Assembly (NCBI RefSeq): GCF_023499215.1 | Contig: NZ_JAKHSK010000003.1 | Location: 124,001 to 188,000, forward strand | Origin: Zunongwangia pacifica | GTDB lineage: Bacteria; Bacteroidota; Bacteroidia; Flavobacteriales; Flavobacteriaceae | Direction: 5' to 3' | DNA length: 64,000 bases | Shown: positions 1-8,084 of the stretch, in pieces | How positions within the stretch are numbered: position 1 is the stretch's first letter | How the letters are laid out: each line of letters opens with the position of its first letter | Program-made: the position numbers and the translations under genes | The notes under the pieces: model-generated | Database searches by the model: none | What the model was told of the DNA's origin: nothing | Seen by the model: only the letters and a program-made list of their open reading frames with translations

Positions 1-1868
1 CGATAGTGCCAGGCCAGAGAATAATTTTTTTCTTCTAAAAATGTACCCGGGGTGCGATCTACAAAACTTTCGATTACCGGTCTTACGGCATCCATCCATT
101 CATTTTTTACATTTTCAGATAATTCCCATTCGCAATTTTTTTGTCGCATCCATGCACCATGTTCAGAAATTAACTCGATAGAGGTTCCTTTCCACCATTC
201 TCCAAGGGTTTCTTTATCACGACCACTAATAATTACCACATCTGTATTCTCCTGATTGTTAAGTTTTGTCACTAAATCAATAAGTTCTGGATCTGGTTTG
301 GCATCCTCGGGTTTATCTACAAAATCGACCAACGTACCGTCATAGTCAAGAAATAGCACTCGTTTTTCAGAACTTTTATAATCTTCCACTAATTGCTCTG
401 CTACTTTTGGAGATATTCTGATAGATTCAAATGCACGTCGATTGTCTTCTGTATTAATTAGCGCACTCATAAAATCTTTAGCCCATTTTTCAACATCATA
501 GCGTTTTAAACGCTTCTGAAGAATTTTATTTCTTTCAATCTGCTCTTCCTTTGGCATATTGATGGCTTCTTTTAAAGTCAGTGCGATTTGCTCAAAATTA
601 TTCGGGTTAATAATTAGTGCTTCGTTCATTTCGTGAGCAGCCCCGGCCATTTCACTTAAAATTAATACTCCGGTATGATCTGTTCTTGTTGCGATGTATT
701 CTTTAGCCACAAGATTCATCCCATCTCTAATAGGAGTAAGTAAGGCAATATCACAAGAAGTATAAAGGTCAATAAGATTATCAAAAGGCATAGAACGATA
801 AAAGTACCAGATTGGCGTCCAGCTTACGGTAGAAAATTTACCATTAATGCGGCCTACTAATTCGTCGATCTCTCGTTTTAAACGTTGATATTGTGGTACA
901 TTAGATCGTGAGGGTACTGCCAGCATTACCAGGCGAACCTTTTCGATGAATTCCGGGAATTTTTCCAGAAAATATTCAAAGGCTCTAATTCTATTGGCAA
1001 TACCTTTAGTATAGTCTAATCGATCAATACTAAGGATTAATTTAGCATCTGGTGTGGCCTCTAAGTGAAGGTCTAATCTTCGTTGTAATTCTGATTGTTC
1101 GTCTTCGCTTCCGCGGAAATGATTTAACGCAGCCTCTTCAAATTTTTTGTAATCGATTCCCATTGGGAATGAATCTACCTTCACGATTCTTTCAGGTAGG
1201 GTAATTTCATTGAAATCTACCTGATGTCTTAAAATACGACTCACCGAACTTAAAAAGTGACGTTCGTAATCGTAGGTGTGAAATCCAATAAGATCTGCGC
1301 CTAACATTCCTTCTAAAACAGATTCGCGCCATGGTAGTGTTCTAAAAACTTCGTAAGAAGGAAAAGGAATATGATTAAAAAAGCCAATAATAGCTTCTGG
1401 TTCTTCGTCCCTAATTAATTTAGGTACTAGTAATAACTGGTAATCATGCACCCAAACCCGATCTCCTTCTTCATAATATTTCAGGACTTCTTTTGCGTAT
1501 TTTATATTTACCTGTTTATAGGTTTCCCAAAAATTATATTCAGCTTCAGTATATTCCATAAAATAATGGAATAAAGGCCAAATAGTACGATTACTAAAGC
1601 CATAATAAAAGCCGTCAACTTCTTCTTCAGTTAAATTAACGGCTACACAATCTTCAGCTTTCGCTTTTTCTTTTACTTCATCCTCAAGATGATCTGGAAT
1701 TTCTTCTTCGGTTAAACCACTCCACCCAATCCAAATACTGTCTCCATCCTTATGGAAAGATTTGAGTCCTGTGGCCAATCCACCAACACTTGGGGTGACT
1801 CGAAGTTTATCGTCTTCTAGAGCTATTTTAAGGGGTAGACGGTTAGAAATAATGATAGTTTTACTCAT
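1..1868 (-). CDS. otsAB: Bifunctional trehalose-6-phosphate synthase/phosphatase (partial, C-terminus beyond window)
   Basis: Reading from the ATG at 1868, the frame stays open to base 1, so the gene continues off the left edge. The N-terminal ~480 residues are a GT20 trehalose-6-phosphate synthase: start MSKTIIISNRLPLKI, then VGGLATGL, WIGWSG, HDYQLLLVP, FFNHIPFPS, DRLDYTKGI and the donor-site stretch with EMAGAAHEMNEAL. A HAD-type phosphatase domain follows, with LDYDGTLVD (Asp508 and Asp510 as predicted nucleophile and acid/base) and IISGRD. The product should make trehalose from UDP-glucose and glucose-6-phosphate in the cytoplasm in two fused steps. It is divergent from a GH15 gene, 95 bp apart, a common trehalose/oligosaccharide pairing. 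Assignment is secure; the missing C-terminus holds the rest of the phosphatase. Confidence 0.95.
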   Translation of the reverse strand, partial: MSKTIIISNRLPLKIALEDDKLRVTPSVGGLATGLKSFHKDGDSIWIGWSGLTEEEIPDHLEDEVKEKAKAEDCVAVNLTEEEVDGFYYGFSNRTIWPLFHYFMEYTEAEYNFWETYKQVNIKYAKEVLKYYEEGDRVWVHDYQLLLVPKLIRDEEPEAIIGFFNHIPFPSYEVFRTLPWRESVLEGMLGADLIGFHTYDYERHFLSSVSRILRHQVDFNEITLPERIVKVDSFPMGIDYKKFEEAALNHFRGSEDEQSELQRRLDLHLEATPDAKLILSIDRLDYTKGIANRIRAFEYFLEKFPEFIEKVRLVMLAVPSRSNVPQYQRLKREIDELVGRINGKFSTVSWTPIWYFYRSMPFDNLIDLYTSCDIALLTPIRDGMNLVAKEYIATRTDHTGVLILSEMAGAAHEMNEALIINPNNFEQIALTLKEAINMPKEEQIERNKILQKRLKRYDVEKWAKDFMSALINTEDNRRAFESIRISPKVAEQLVEDYKSSEKRVLFLDYDGTLVDFVDKPEDAKPDPELIDLVTKLNNQENTDVVIISGRDKETLGEWWKGTSIELISEHGAWMRQKNCEWELSENVKNEWMDAVRPVIESFVDRTPGTFLEEKNYSLAWHY

Positions 1869-1963
1869 AATTATATGCTAATGCTGTTGTTGCCAATTTG
1901 AATTTTACTAAATTTCGGGAATTCATTTTAGAATACCATTCTTTTAAAAGAAATTTAAGATAT

Positions 1964-3763
1964 ATGGACAATTTAGATTACGGAATAATCGGGAATTGTA
2001 GGAGTTGTGCGCTTGTATCCAAAACAGGATCTTTAGATTGGTGCTGTTTACCAGCATTTGATTCGGCTGCTGTATTCGCAAAAATTCTGGACGAGGAACA
2101 AGGCGGTAGCTTTGAGTTTAAAGTTAGTGATGATTACAATATTTCGCAAGAATACCTTTGGGAAACCAATATATTATCTACGGTTTTCGATAATGGTGAA
2201 GATGCATTTCAGCTTATCGATTTTATGCCCAGATACCCAAGAGACGACGGTTCTTATTACTCACCACCAGATATTATTCGGTTTTTAAGACTTTTAAAGG
2301 GGAAACCTAAATTTAAGGTAATTTATAACCCAAGACTAGACTTTGCAAGGGAAGAAACACATAACGAGAATAAAGGGAATTATATTAAAAGTTATACAAT
2401 AGAAGGTAAATACGATTCGCTTTTTTTCTATTCTAATCTCGATCTGGATGATATTCTTCAGCAAAGAGAAATTACGCTTACCGGTAACGCATATTGTTTG
2501 GTAGGCTATCATGAAAAATTGATCACACAGTCTTTAGACCGTTCTTATTTAAAATTCCAGAGAACAAAAACCTATTGGATGAACTGGAGCGAGAAAACTA
2601 CACGATATTCTCATTACAGTAATGAGATTATGCGTAGTGCCCTGGTTTTAAAACTGCTTAGTTATAAAAAATCTGGGGCCGTACTTGCTGCGGCCACAAC
2701 CTCTTTGCCAGAAACTATAGGTGAGGAGCGAAACTGGGATTATCGTTTCTGCTGGATTCGTGATGCCTCAATGGTAATAAAAGTAATGGCAGGTCTTGGT
2801 CATGTAAAATCTGCCCGCGAATTTTTACAGTTCATTATCGATATTATTCCAGATAAGGATGAGAAAATTCAAATTATGTATGGTATTGATGGGCAAAAGG
2901 AGCTTACCGAACATATTTTAGATCATTTAAGTGGCTATAAAGGATCTTACCCGGTTAGAACAGGAAATGCTGCTTATATCCAAAAACAAAATGATATCTA
3001 CGGAATTTTGATGGAAGTAATTTATCAGCAATTCCTTCAATTTGAAACTTCACTGGAAAATAGTGAAGAACTCTGGACGGTGGTTCGTGGTATCGTTATG
3101 ATTGTTGAAGAAAACTGGCAAAAACCAGATAAAGGTATTTGGGAATTAAGAACTGAAGACCGCCATTTTGTATTTTCTAAATTATTATGTTGGGTAGCGG
3201 TAGATCGTGCTATAAAAATAGGTGAGGTGCTAAGAATGGGAATTAATGATACCCACTGGAAAACTCTTAGAGCCGAAATCTATGATGATATTTATAACAA
3301 TGGCTGGAACGAGGAGAAACAAGCTTATACGCAGTCTTATGGTTCGCCAGATCTTGATGCCAGTACTTTGTTAATGGAATCTTATGGATTTATAGATGCT
3401 AAAGATCCACGTTTTGTAAGTACGGTGAAAGCGACCGAGGAAGAATTATGTAACGACGGATTAATGTATCGTTATAAGAATAAAGATGATTTTGGATTAC
3501 CTTCTTCTTCCTTTACCATCTGTACATTTTGGTTAATTAACAGTCTTTATAAAATTGGGGAAGAAGAAAAATCTAAAGCCCTTTTTGAACAATTATTGTC
3601 TTACAGTAATCACCTGGGATTATTTAGTGAAGATATCGATTTTAAAACCAAACGATTATTAGGGAATTTTCCACAGGCTTATTCGCATTTAGCCTTGATA
3701 GAAACGGCTGCAAACTTTAGTAAAGGACATGCTTCTGAAGAAAATGCTTTTAGTGGTTTTTAA
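1964..3763 (+). CDS. Glycoside hydrolase family 15 protein (glucoamylase/trehalase-like)
   Basis: A 599-residue GH15 protein starting MDNLDYGIIGNCRSCALV. An in-frame start 66 bp upstream (1898) exists, but the added residues are not family-like, so the ATG at 1964 is chosen. It has the N-terminal beta-sandwich of bacterial GH15 proteins (SLDWCCLPAFDS), then the (alpha/alpha)6 barrel with NWDYRFCWIRDASM and GIWELR, whose Glu (about residue 394) is the predicted general acid. No signal peptide, so cytoplasmic. Family members hydrolyse alpha-glucosidic bonds, including trehalose in some actinobacteria. Divergent pairing with the trehalose synthase suggests trehalose or glucan turnover, but the substrate cannot be read from sequence. 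Confidence 0.9.
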   Translation: MDNLDYGIIGNCRSCALVSKTGSLDWCCLPAFDSAAVFAKILDEEQGGSFEFKVSDDYNISQEYLWETNILSTVFDNGEDAFQLIDFMPRYPRDDGSYYSPPDIIRFLRLLKGKPKFKVIYNPRLDFAREETHNENKGNYIKSYTIEGKYDSLFFYSNLDLDDILQQREITLTGNAYCLVGYHEKLITQSLDRSYLKFQRTKTYWMNWSEKTTRYSHYSNEIMRSALVLKLLSYKKSGAVLAAATTSLPETIGEERNWDYRFCWIRDASMVIKVMAGLGHVKSAREFLQFIIDIIPDKDEKIQIMYGIDGQKELTEHILDHLSGYKGSYPVRTGNAAYIQKQNDIYGILMEVIYQQFLQFETSLENSEELWTVVRGIVMIVEENWQKPDKGIWELRTEDRHFVFSKLLCWVAVDRAIKIGEVLRMGINDTHWKTLRAEIYDDIYNNGWNEEKQAYTQSYGSPDLDASTLLMESYGFIDAKDPRFVSTVKATEEELCNDGLMYRYKNKDDFGLPSSSFTICTFWLINSLYKIGEEEKSKALFEQLLSYSNHLGLFSEDIDFKTKRLLGNFPQAYSHLALIETAANFSKGHASEENAFSGF

Positions 3764-3784
3764 ATAGAATTATTTATTAAACAG

Positions 3785-3815
3785 AAAATCCCTAGGCCAA
3801 GCTTAGGGATTTTTT
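3785..3815 (+). terminator. Rho-independent terminator after the GH15 gene
   Basis: Inverted repeat AATCCCTA / TAGGGATT (3787-3794 and 3804-3811) with flanking A and T runs; six T on the + side. It lies between converging genes and may work for both, though the - side T-run is only four. Confidence 0.75.
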
Positions 3816-3846
3816 GTTTCTTTTTTTCTGATATTTTTTATTCAGT

Positions 3847-4953
3847 TTATTTATTTTTTGTTGATGGATCTTTTTCAGGTGAAATTGTTTCTGAAGGATT
3901 TTGATCTTGTTGTGGTAATACAAGTCTGGTTTTAGGTAAACTTTGCGGATAATTTTCCCGAATAAAATCAATAATTTTTTCCCGAATATACACCCGAAGA
4001 TCCCAGGCAGTAGGAGAATCTTTAGCACTTACCAAAATTCTTATTTGTACAGATTTTTCAGTCGCATCGGTCACCTGAAGCACATTTACCTGCTTATCCC
4101 AAAGAGGAGAACCTTCTAAAAGCCGAGTTAATTCTGCTCTAATTGCATCAAAAGAAACCTCATAATCGGTATACAAAAAAACAGTTCCCATAATGTCAGC
4201 CGATTTTCTCGTCCAGTTCTGAAAGGTATTTTCAATAAAATAAGTAGAAGGAACAACCAATCGTCGTTTATCCCATATTTTTACCACTACGTAGGTTAAG
4301 GTAATTTCTTCAATCCAACCCCATTCGCCTTCAACAATGACGGCGTCCTGTAAACGGATGGGTTGTGTGATCGCAATCTGTATACCTGCCAAAAGCGTTC
4401 CTATAGCTTTTTGTGCCGCTAAACCAACGATAATTCCCGCAATTCCGGCTGAGGTAAGTAAGCTTAAGCCAATTTGCCGAATACTTTCAAAGCTCATTAA
4501 GCAAATTCCTATGGCTAAGAGAATTAAAATAAAGATGATAATATTTTCCAGAATGGTGAATTGTGTATAAACTTTTCTGGCTTTAAGGTTATTATCCGTA
4601 TTTACGTCATATTTCTTCAAAAGCCGTTCTTTAAATACCTTTAGAAATACGATTAAAAACCAGGTGAAACTTATAATAATTCCAATGGTACTGGAATGCT
4701 TTACCAAATTGATTAATTCTTGATTAGAAAACACTTTTTGAAAAAGACAAACCTTAAGAAATAATGAAACCAGGAATATTAGTAAAGGAATTCGTAGTCG
4801 GCCTGCAAGATTAACCGGAAGGATATTTTTAGGATCTTTTCCTATTTTTTTGATAATAAAAAAAGCTATTGCAAATACAATTACGACGGCTAGAATTCCT
4901 ATAATTAAATATGAAGTGTTTAATGCCTCATCTGTTAGTACGCTTTGGGCCAT
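3847..4953 (-). CDS. Mechanosensitive ion channel (MscS family), short form
   Basis: 368 residues. An N-terminal hydrophobic helix (about 15-35) and several more up to residue 190 precede the MscS pore-lining helix and beta domain: GLSLLTSAGIAGIIVGLAAQ, then ITQPIRLQDAVIVEGEWGWIEEI and VPSTYFIENTFQNW. The family forms heptameric inner-membrane channels that release solutes under hypo-osmotic stress. The C-terminal tail is polar and low-complexity. It is followed upstream on the same strand by a second, larger MscS paralogue, and the two may be co-transcribed (109 bp gap). Family assignment is secure; gating and ion preference are unknown. Confidence 0.93.
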   Translation of the reverse strand: MAQSVLTDEALNTSYLIIGILAVVIVFAIAFFIIKKIGKDPKNILPVNLAGRLRIPLLIFLVSLFLKVCLFQKVFSNQELINLVKHSSTIGIIISFTWFLIVFLKVFKERLLKKYDVNTDNNLKARKVYTQFTILENIIIFILILLAIGICLMSFESIRQIGLSLLTSAGIAGIIVGLAAQKAIGTLLAGIQIAITQPIRLQDAVIVEGEWGWIEEITLTYVVVKIWDKRRLVVPSTYFIENTFQNWTRKSADIMGTVFLYTDYEVSFDAIRAELTRLLEGSPLWDKQVNVLQVTDATEKSVQIRILVSAKDSPTAWDLRVYIREKIIDFIRENYPQSLPKTRLVLPQQDQNPSETISPEKDPSTKNK

Positions 4954-5062
4954 TTTGTTTGGTTTTGTTCTTAATTTATATAAAGTGAATGAAACCAGGC
5001 TTCTAGTTAATTTTATTTTAACTGAAAAGGTTTTCGTACTATACAGGTGATTTTATTGTTTA

Positions 5063-6820
5063 TTAGGAGCGGCCATTAGAGGGAAACTCTTGAACTCTCA
5101 CTCTTGAAGTGGCTAAATAAAGTCCATCCTCCAAATTACTAATGTAACTTACCATTTCTTCGCGAAGTTCACAGTGCAGATCCCAGGTAGTCGAAGCATC
5201 TGTAGAACTGCAAAGAAACCTAATTTCAATAGCTTTTTCTGTACTTTCTACAACTTGTACTACAGGAGGTTTATTTTTGTCCCAGCTTTCTTTAGTTTCT
5301 AAAATTTCTTCGAATTTTTTTCTAAGCTTTTTTACATCAATCCTATAATCGGCGTAGATACTAATTGGCCGTATTTGATGTGCAGAGGTCATCGACCAGT
5401 TTTCAAAAGTATTCGAGATAACATACTTAAGTGGCACAACCAGACGGCGCCAATCCCAGGTTCTTACCACCATATAAGTAAAGCGAATATCTTCTACATA
5501 TCCCCAGTCATCATCAATGATTACAGTGTCTCCAATTCTTGCTGGTTTGGTAATTGCAATTTGTATTCCCGCTATGATATTTCCTAAGGTGCTTTGAGCG
5601 GCAATCCCTAATATTACCGTTGCTACTCCGGCAGAAGCTAACAAAGAAATTCCTAGTTTTTCTAAAGATCGAAATTGAGATAAAATTACCGACGCACCAA
5701 TAATAATCACTAAAAAAGTTACAATTCTTCTAGCAACAGAAACGTAGGTAAGCATTTTTCGAGCTTCAGAATTTTCTTCAGCACTGGTATCACCTATTTT
5801 ATTCTCTGCAACATAGAGCATAAAATAATCTACCATCCTCATAAAAAACCAGGTAATCGATCCTATAACAACTATTAACAAAATAGCATATAATGTAGTC
5901 GCAAATGGTCCCGCAAAAGAAATTAAATTATTGAGTAGAAGATAAAAAGATAAAACACCAATAGTAACACCGGCCGGAGTGGTTAATTTTCCAGCTATGT
6001 TTTTGATCCATCTTTTTTCAGACTTCATTAAAAATTTTCTAAGGTAGAAAGAAAAAAGTTTTCCGATATAATAACAAAGCAATATAAGAAGGAGCGCACC
6101 TGCAAACTTCCAGACTGGCATACTCCAAAGTTTTATCCTTGCCCAATCGGGCATCATTCGATCTAATTTTCTTGGGCCATAAACTTTGTATAGTTCATCT
6201 ATATTTTCAACCGTATTTGGAGATATTAGCCAAAATGCGCCGTAATCTTTATATTTCACCCGTTGTAGTCTAAACACATAATCTATACCATCTAGATCCA
6301 CTTCACCAAAAACTATACTTCTACGCGGATTTCCAGCTACAGCCTGATTGGTATTGGTCTGAATGTCAATTTGTCCATCGGGTCTATCAGGAAGATCATC
6401 CCAGTTTAATTTAACCCGTTGATTAATTACGAAATAGAGTTTTTCAGCTAATAACGCAGCATCTTCATGAGATAAATTAGATGGTAAAAGGTTTAAATTT
6501 AAAGCGTATGCAGCACTTTTGTAATCATTTTGCCGTGCGTTTAGTATAAAGTGTTCTAGAGTGGCCTGTGGCGTTTGAAAATTAACGTTATTTGGAGGTA
6601 AACCTATACTTTCATTTAACCTATTGATGATATAATAAGCTTCGTTATATTCTTCGATAGCATTAGGCCTAAACTTACCTTTATTCTTTATAATAGCTTC
6701 TTTAGAAGGAAGTTTTCTGTTTTGTTCATTACCAGAACTATCTGCTACAGGACTCTGTGCTAAAGAAATATTCCACGAAAGCACACAAATAATAAAAAGG
6801 GAAAAATATTTATATGACAT
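5063..6820 (-). CDS. Mechanosensitive ion channel (MscS family) with periplasmic N-terminal domain
   Basis: 585 residues. Signal peptide MSYKYFSLFIICVLSWNISLAQ, then about 210 residues of soluble, presumably periplasmic sequence with no named domain I recognise. Transmembrane helices begin near residue 235, followed by the MscS core: LGISLLASAGVATVILGIAAQ, ITKPARIGDTVIIDDDWGYVEDI, VPLKYVISNTFENW. The core is clearly paralogous to the neighbouring short MscS protein (matching SLLxSAG, IAAQ/LAAQ, WGWIEEI/WGYVEDI and NTFxNW blocks). The extra domain resembles the layout of MscK/YbdG-type large channels and may sense something in the periplasm; that is inference. Confidence 0.92.
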   Translation of the reverse strand: MSYKYFSLFIICVLSWNISLAQSPVADSSGNEQNRKLPSKEAIIKNKGKFRPNAIEEYNEAYYIINRLNESIGLPPNNVNFQTPQATLEHFILNARQNDYKSAAYALNLNLLPSNLSHEDAALLAEKLYFVINQRVKLNWDDLPDRPDGQIDIQTNTNQAVAGNPRRSIVFGEVDLDGIDYVFRLQRVKYKDYGAFWLISPNTVENIDELYKVYGPRKLDRMMPDWARIKLWSMPVWKFAGALLLILLCYYIGKLFSFYLRKFLMKSEKRWIKNIAGKLTTPAGVTIGVLSFYLLLNNLISFAGPFATTLYAILLIVVIGSITWFFMRMVDYFMLYVAENKIGDTSAEENSEARKMLTYVSVARRIVTFLVIIIGASVILSQFRSLEKLGISLLASAGVATVILGIAAQSTLGNIIAGIQIAITKPARIGDTVIIDDDWGYVEDIRFTYMVVRTWDWRRLVVPLKYVISNTFENWSMTSAHQIRPISIYADYRIDVKKLRKKFEEILETKESWDKNKPPVVQVVESTEKAIEIRFLCSSTDASTTWDLHCELREEMVSYISNLEDGLYLATSRVRVQEFPSNGRS

Positions 6821-6952
6821 AAAGCCAATGTACCCTAATTAGTATTAGAAAAATACTAGTGATTAGTTAATGTGATGAAAATAAATGTGAATTTTTAAAT
6901 AGATTTCGTTAAATTTTTAAAATATACCTATATTTCAACTTATTACATACAA

Positions 6953-7852
6953 ATGAAACACCTTCTTTGCCTTCAATTTTTTCTTATACTTTCTAGTTTT
7001 GCTAATTCACAGCAGCATTCACCCGTAAGGGAAGGAGCAACACCTCTATTAATTTCAGATCAATTTGAATTTACCGAAGGCCCGGCTTCAGACAAACAGG
7101 GAAATGTTTATTTTACAGATCAGCCTAATAACCGAATCTTAAAATGGAATGCATCCACAGATTCCATTAGCGTATTTATGGAAAATTCGGGGCGTGCTAA
7201 CGGATTGTTTTTTGATAATGATGAAAATCTCTGGGCCTGTGCCGATGAAAATTTTCAGCTATGGAAGATAAGTCCAGATAAAGAAGTTAGCGTTGTCTTA
7301 GACGGTTACGAAAACAAGGCATTTAATGGTCCTAATGATTTATGGATGGATGAAAAGGGCGGTTTTTACTTTACAGATCCTTACTATCAAAGAGAATACT
7401 GGGAAAGGAAATCTCCTGAGATGGAGAAAAGAAAAGTGTATTACCTGAGTCCTGATCATAAAGCCGTAACCCCCGTGGCAGAAGGTTTTGTACTTCCAAA
7501 TGGAATTATAGGTTCTTCTAAAGATCAGGTTTTATATGTTTCAGATGTTTCAAAAGAAAAAGTGTATAAGTATCAAATACAGGATAACGGTACCCTAACC
7601 GATAAAGAGCTTTTTGCTGATATGGGATCTGATGGAATGACCTTAGATAATGAAGGGAATGTCTACCTCACCGGAGACGGCGTAACGATATTTGATAAAA
7701 ACGGGAATAAAATCGATCATATTCAAATTGATAAAGATTGGACCGCTAATGTTACTTTTGGTGGAGCCAATGAAGATATTTTGTTTATTACCGCTTCCGA
7801 TGCGGTTTATAAGCTTCCAATGAGAACACACGGGATTCGATGGAATCATTAA
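6953..7852 (+). CDS. SMP-30/gluconolactonase-family secreted beta-propeller
   Basis: 299 residues with signal peptide MKHLLCLQFFLILSSFANSQQ. Propeller motifs typical of SMP-30/Gnl/LRE proteins occur in order: FTEGPASDKQGNVYFTD, GRANGLFFD, FNGPNDLWMDEKGGFYFTDP, LPNGIIGSSKDQVLYVSD and GSDGMTLDNEGNVYLTG. The metal-ligand set of the family (Glu near the N-terminus, Asn in PND, Asp in SDG) is present. Members are metal-dependent lactonases acting on sugar lactones; here periplasmic or secreted. It stands alone, divergent from the MscS pair. Exact substrate unknown. Confidence 0.9.
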   Translation: MKHLLCLQFFLILSSFANSQQHSPVREGATPLLISDQFEFTEGPASDKQGNVYFTDQPNNRILKWNASTDSISVFMENSGRANGLFFDNDENLWACADENFQLWKISPDKEVSVVLDGYENKAFNGPNDLWMDEKGGFYFTDPYYQREYWERKSPEMEKRKVYYLSPDHKAVTPVAEGFVLPNGIIGSSKDQVLYVSDVSKEKVYKYQIQDNGTLTDKELFADMGSDGMTLDNEGNVYLTGDGVTIFDKNGNKIDHIQIDKDWTANVTFGGANEDILFITASDAVYKLPMRTHGIRWNH

Positions 7853-7873
7853 ATAAAAGAGGCTGTCTAAAAA

Positions 7874-8030
7874 CGTCATTCTGAATCTGCCTATCGGCAG
7901 ACAGGTTCATTTCAGAATCTCATCATATTGATATTCAATCTTTATGAGAACCTGAAACAATTCCGATAGCTATCGGAACAGGTTGACGAAAATTTACTTT
8001 TAGACATTTAATCTCGATTATCAATAAAAA
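7874..8030. repeat. Composite intergenic palindromic repeat cluster
   Basis: The 232-bp gap after the lactonase gene holds nested inverted repeats. ATTCTGAA/TTCAGAAT (7878-7885, 7911-7918) enclose CTGCC/GGCAG (7887-7891, 7896-7900). The perfect 18-bp palindrome TTCCGATAGCTATCGGAA lies at 7961-7978 inside AACCTG...CAGGTT. A reverse copy of the dispersed element CGATAATCGAGATTAAAT sits at about 8005-8023. Related text occurs near 26.5, 37.2, 40.0, 48.6 and 52.3 kb. Confidence 0.8.
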
Positions 8031-8059
8031 AAGAGGCTACCTTGCTTAACGGTAGCCTC
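8024..8059 (-). terminator. Rho-independent terminator of the beta-oxidation operon
   Basis: GAGGCTACC (8033-8041) pairs with GGTAGCCTC (8051-8059) around a 9-nt loop. Read on the - strand it is followed by a run of T (A-run at 8025-8032). It lies 25 bp after the acyl-CoA dehydrogenase stop. Confidence 0.9.
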
Positions 8060-8084
8060 CAACTTCACTTAAACCAGAAAATAC

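Noticed and set aside
1898-1963. 22-residue N-terminal extension of the GH15 protein
   Set aside because: Not family-like, and the ATG at 1964 starts exactly at the conserved beginning of GH15 proteins; the extension occupies likely promoter DNA.
3792-4028. - strand 78-codon Lys-rich frame overlapping the end of the MscS gene
   Set aside because: Shadow frame across the terminator and the MscS C-terminus, with low-complexity Lys/Leu content.
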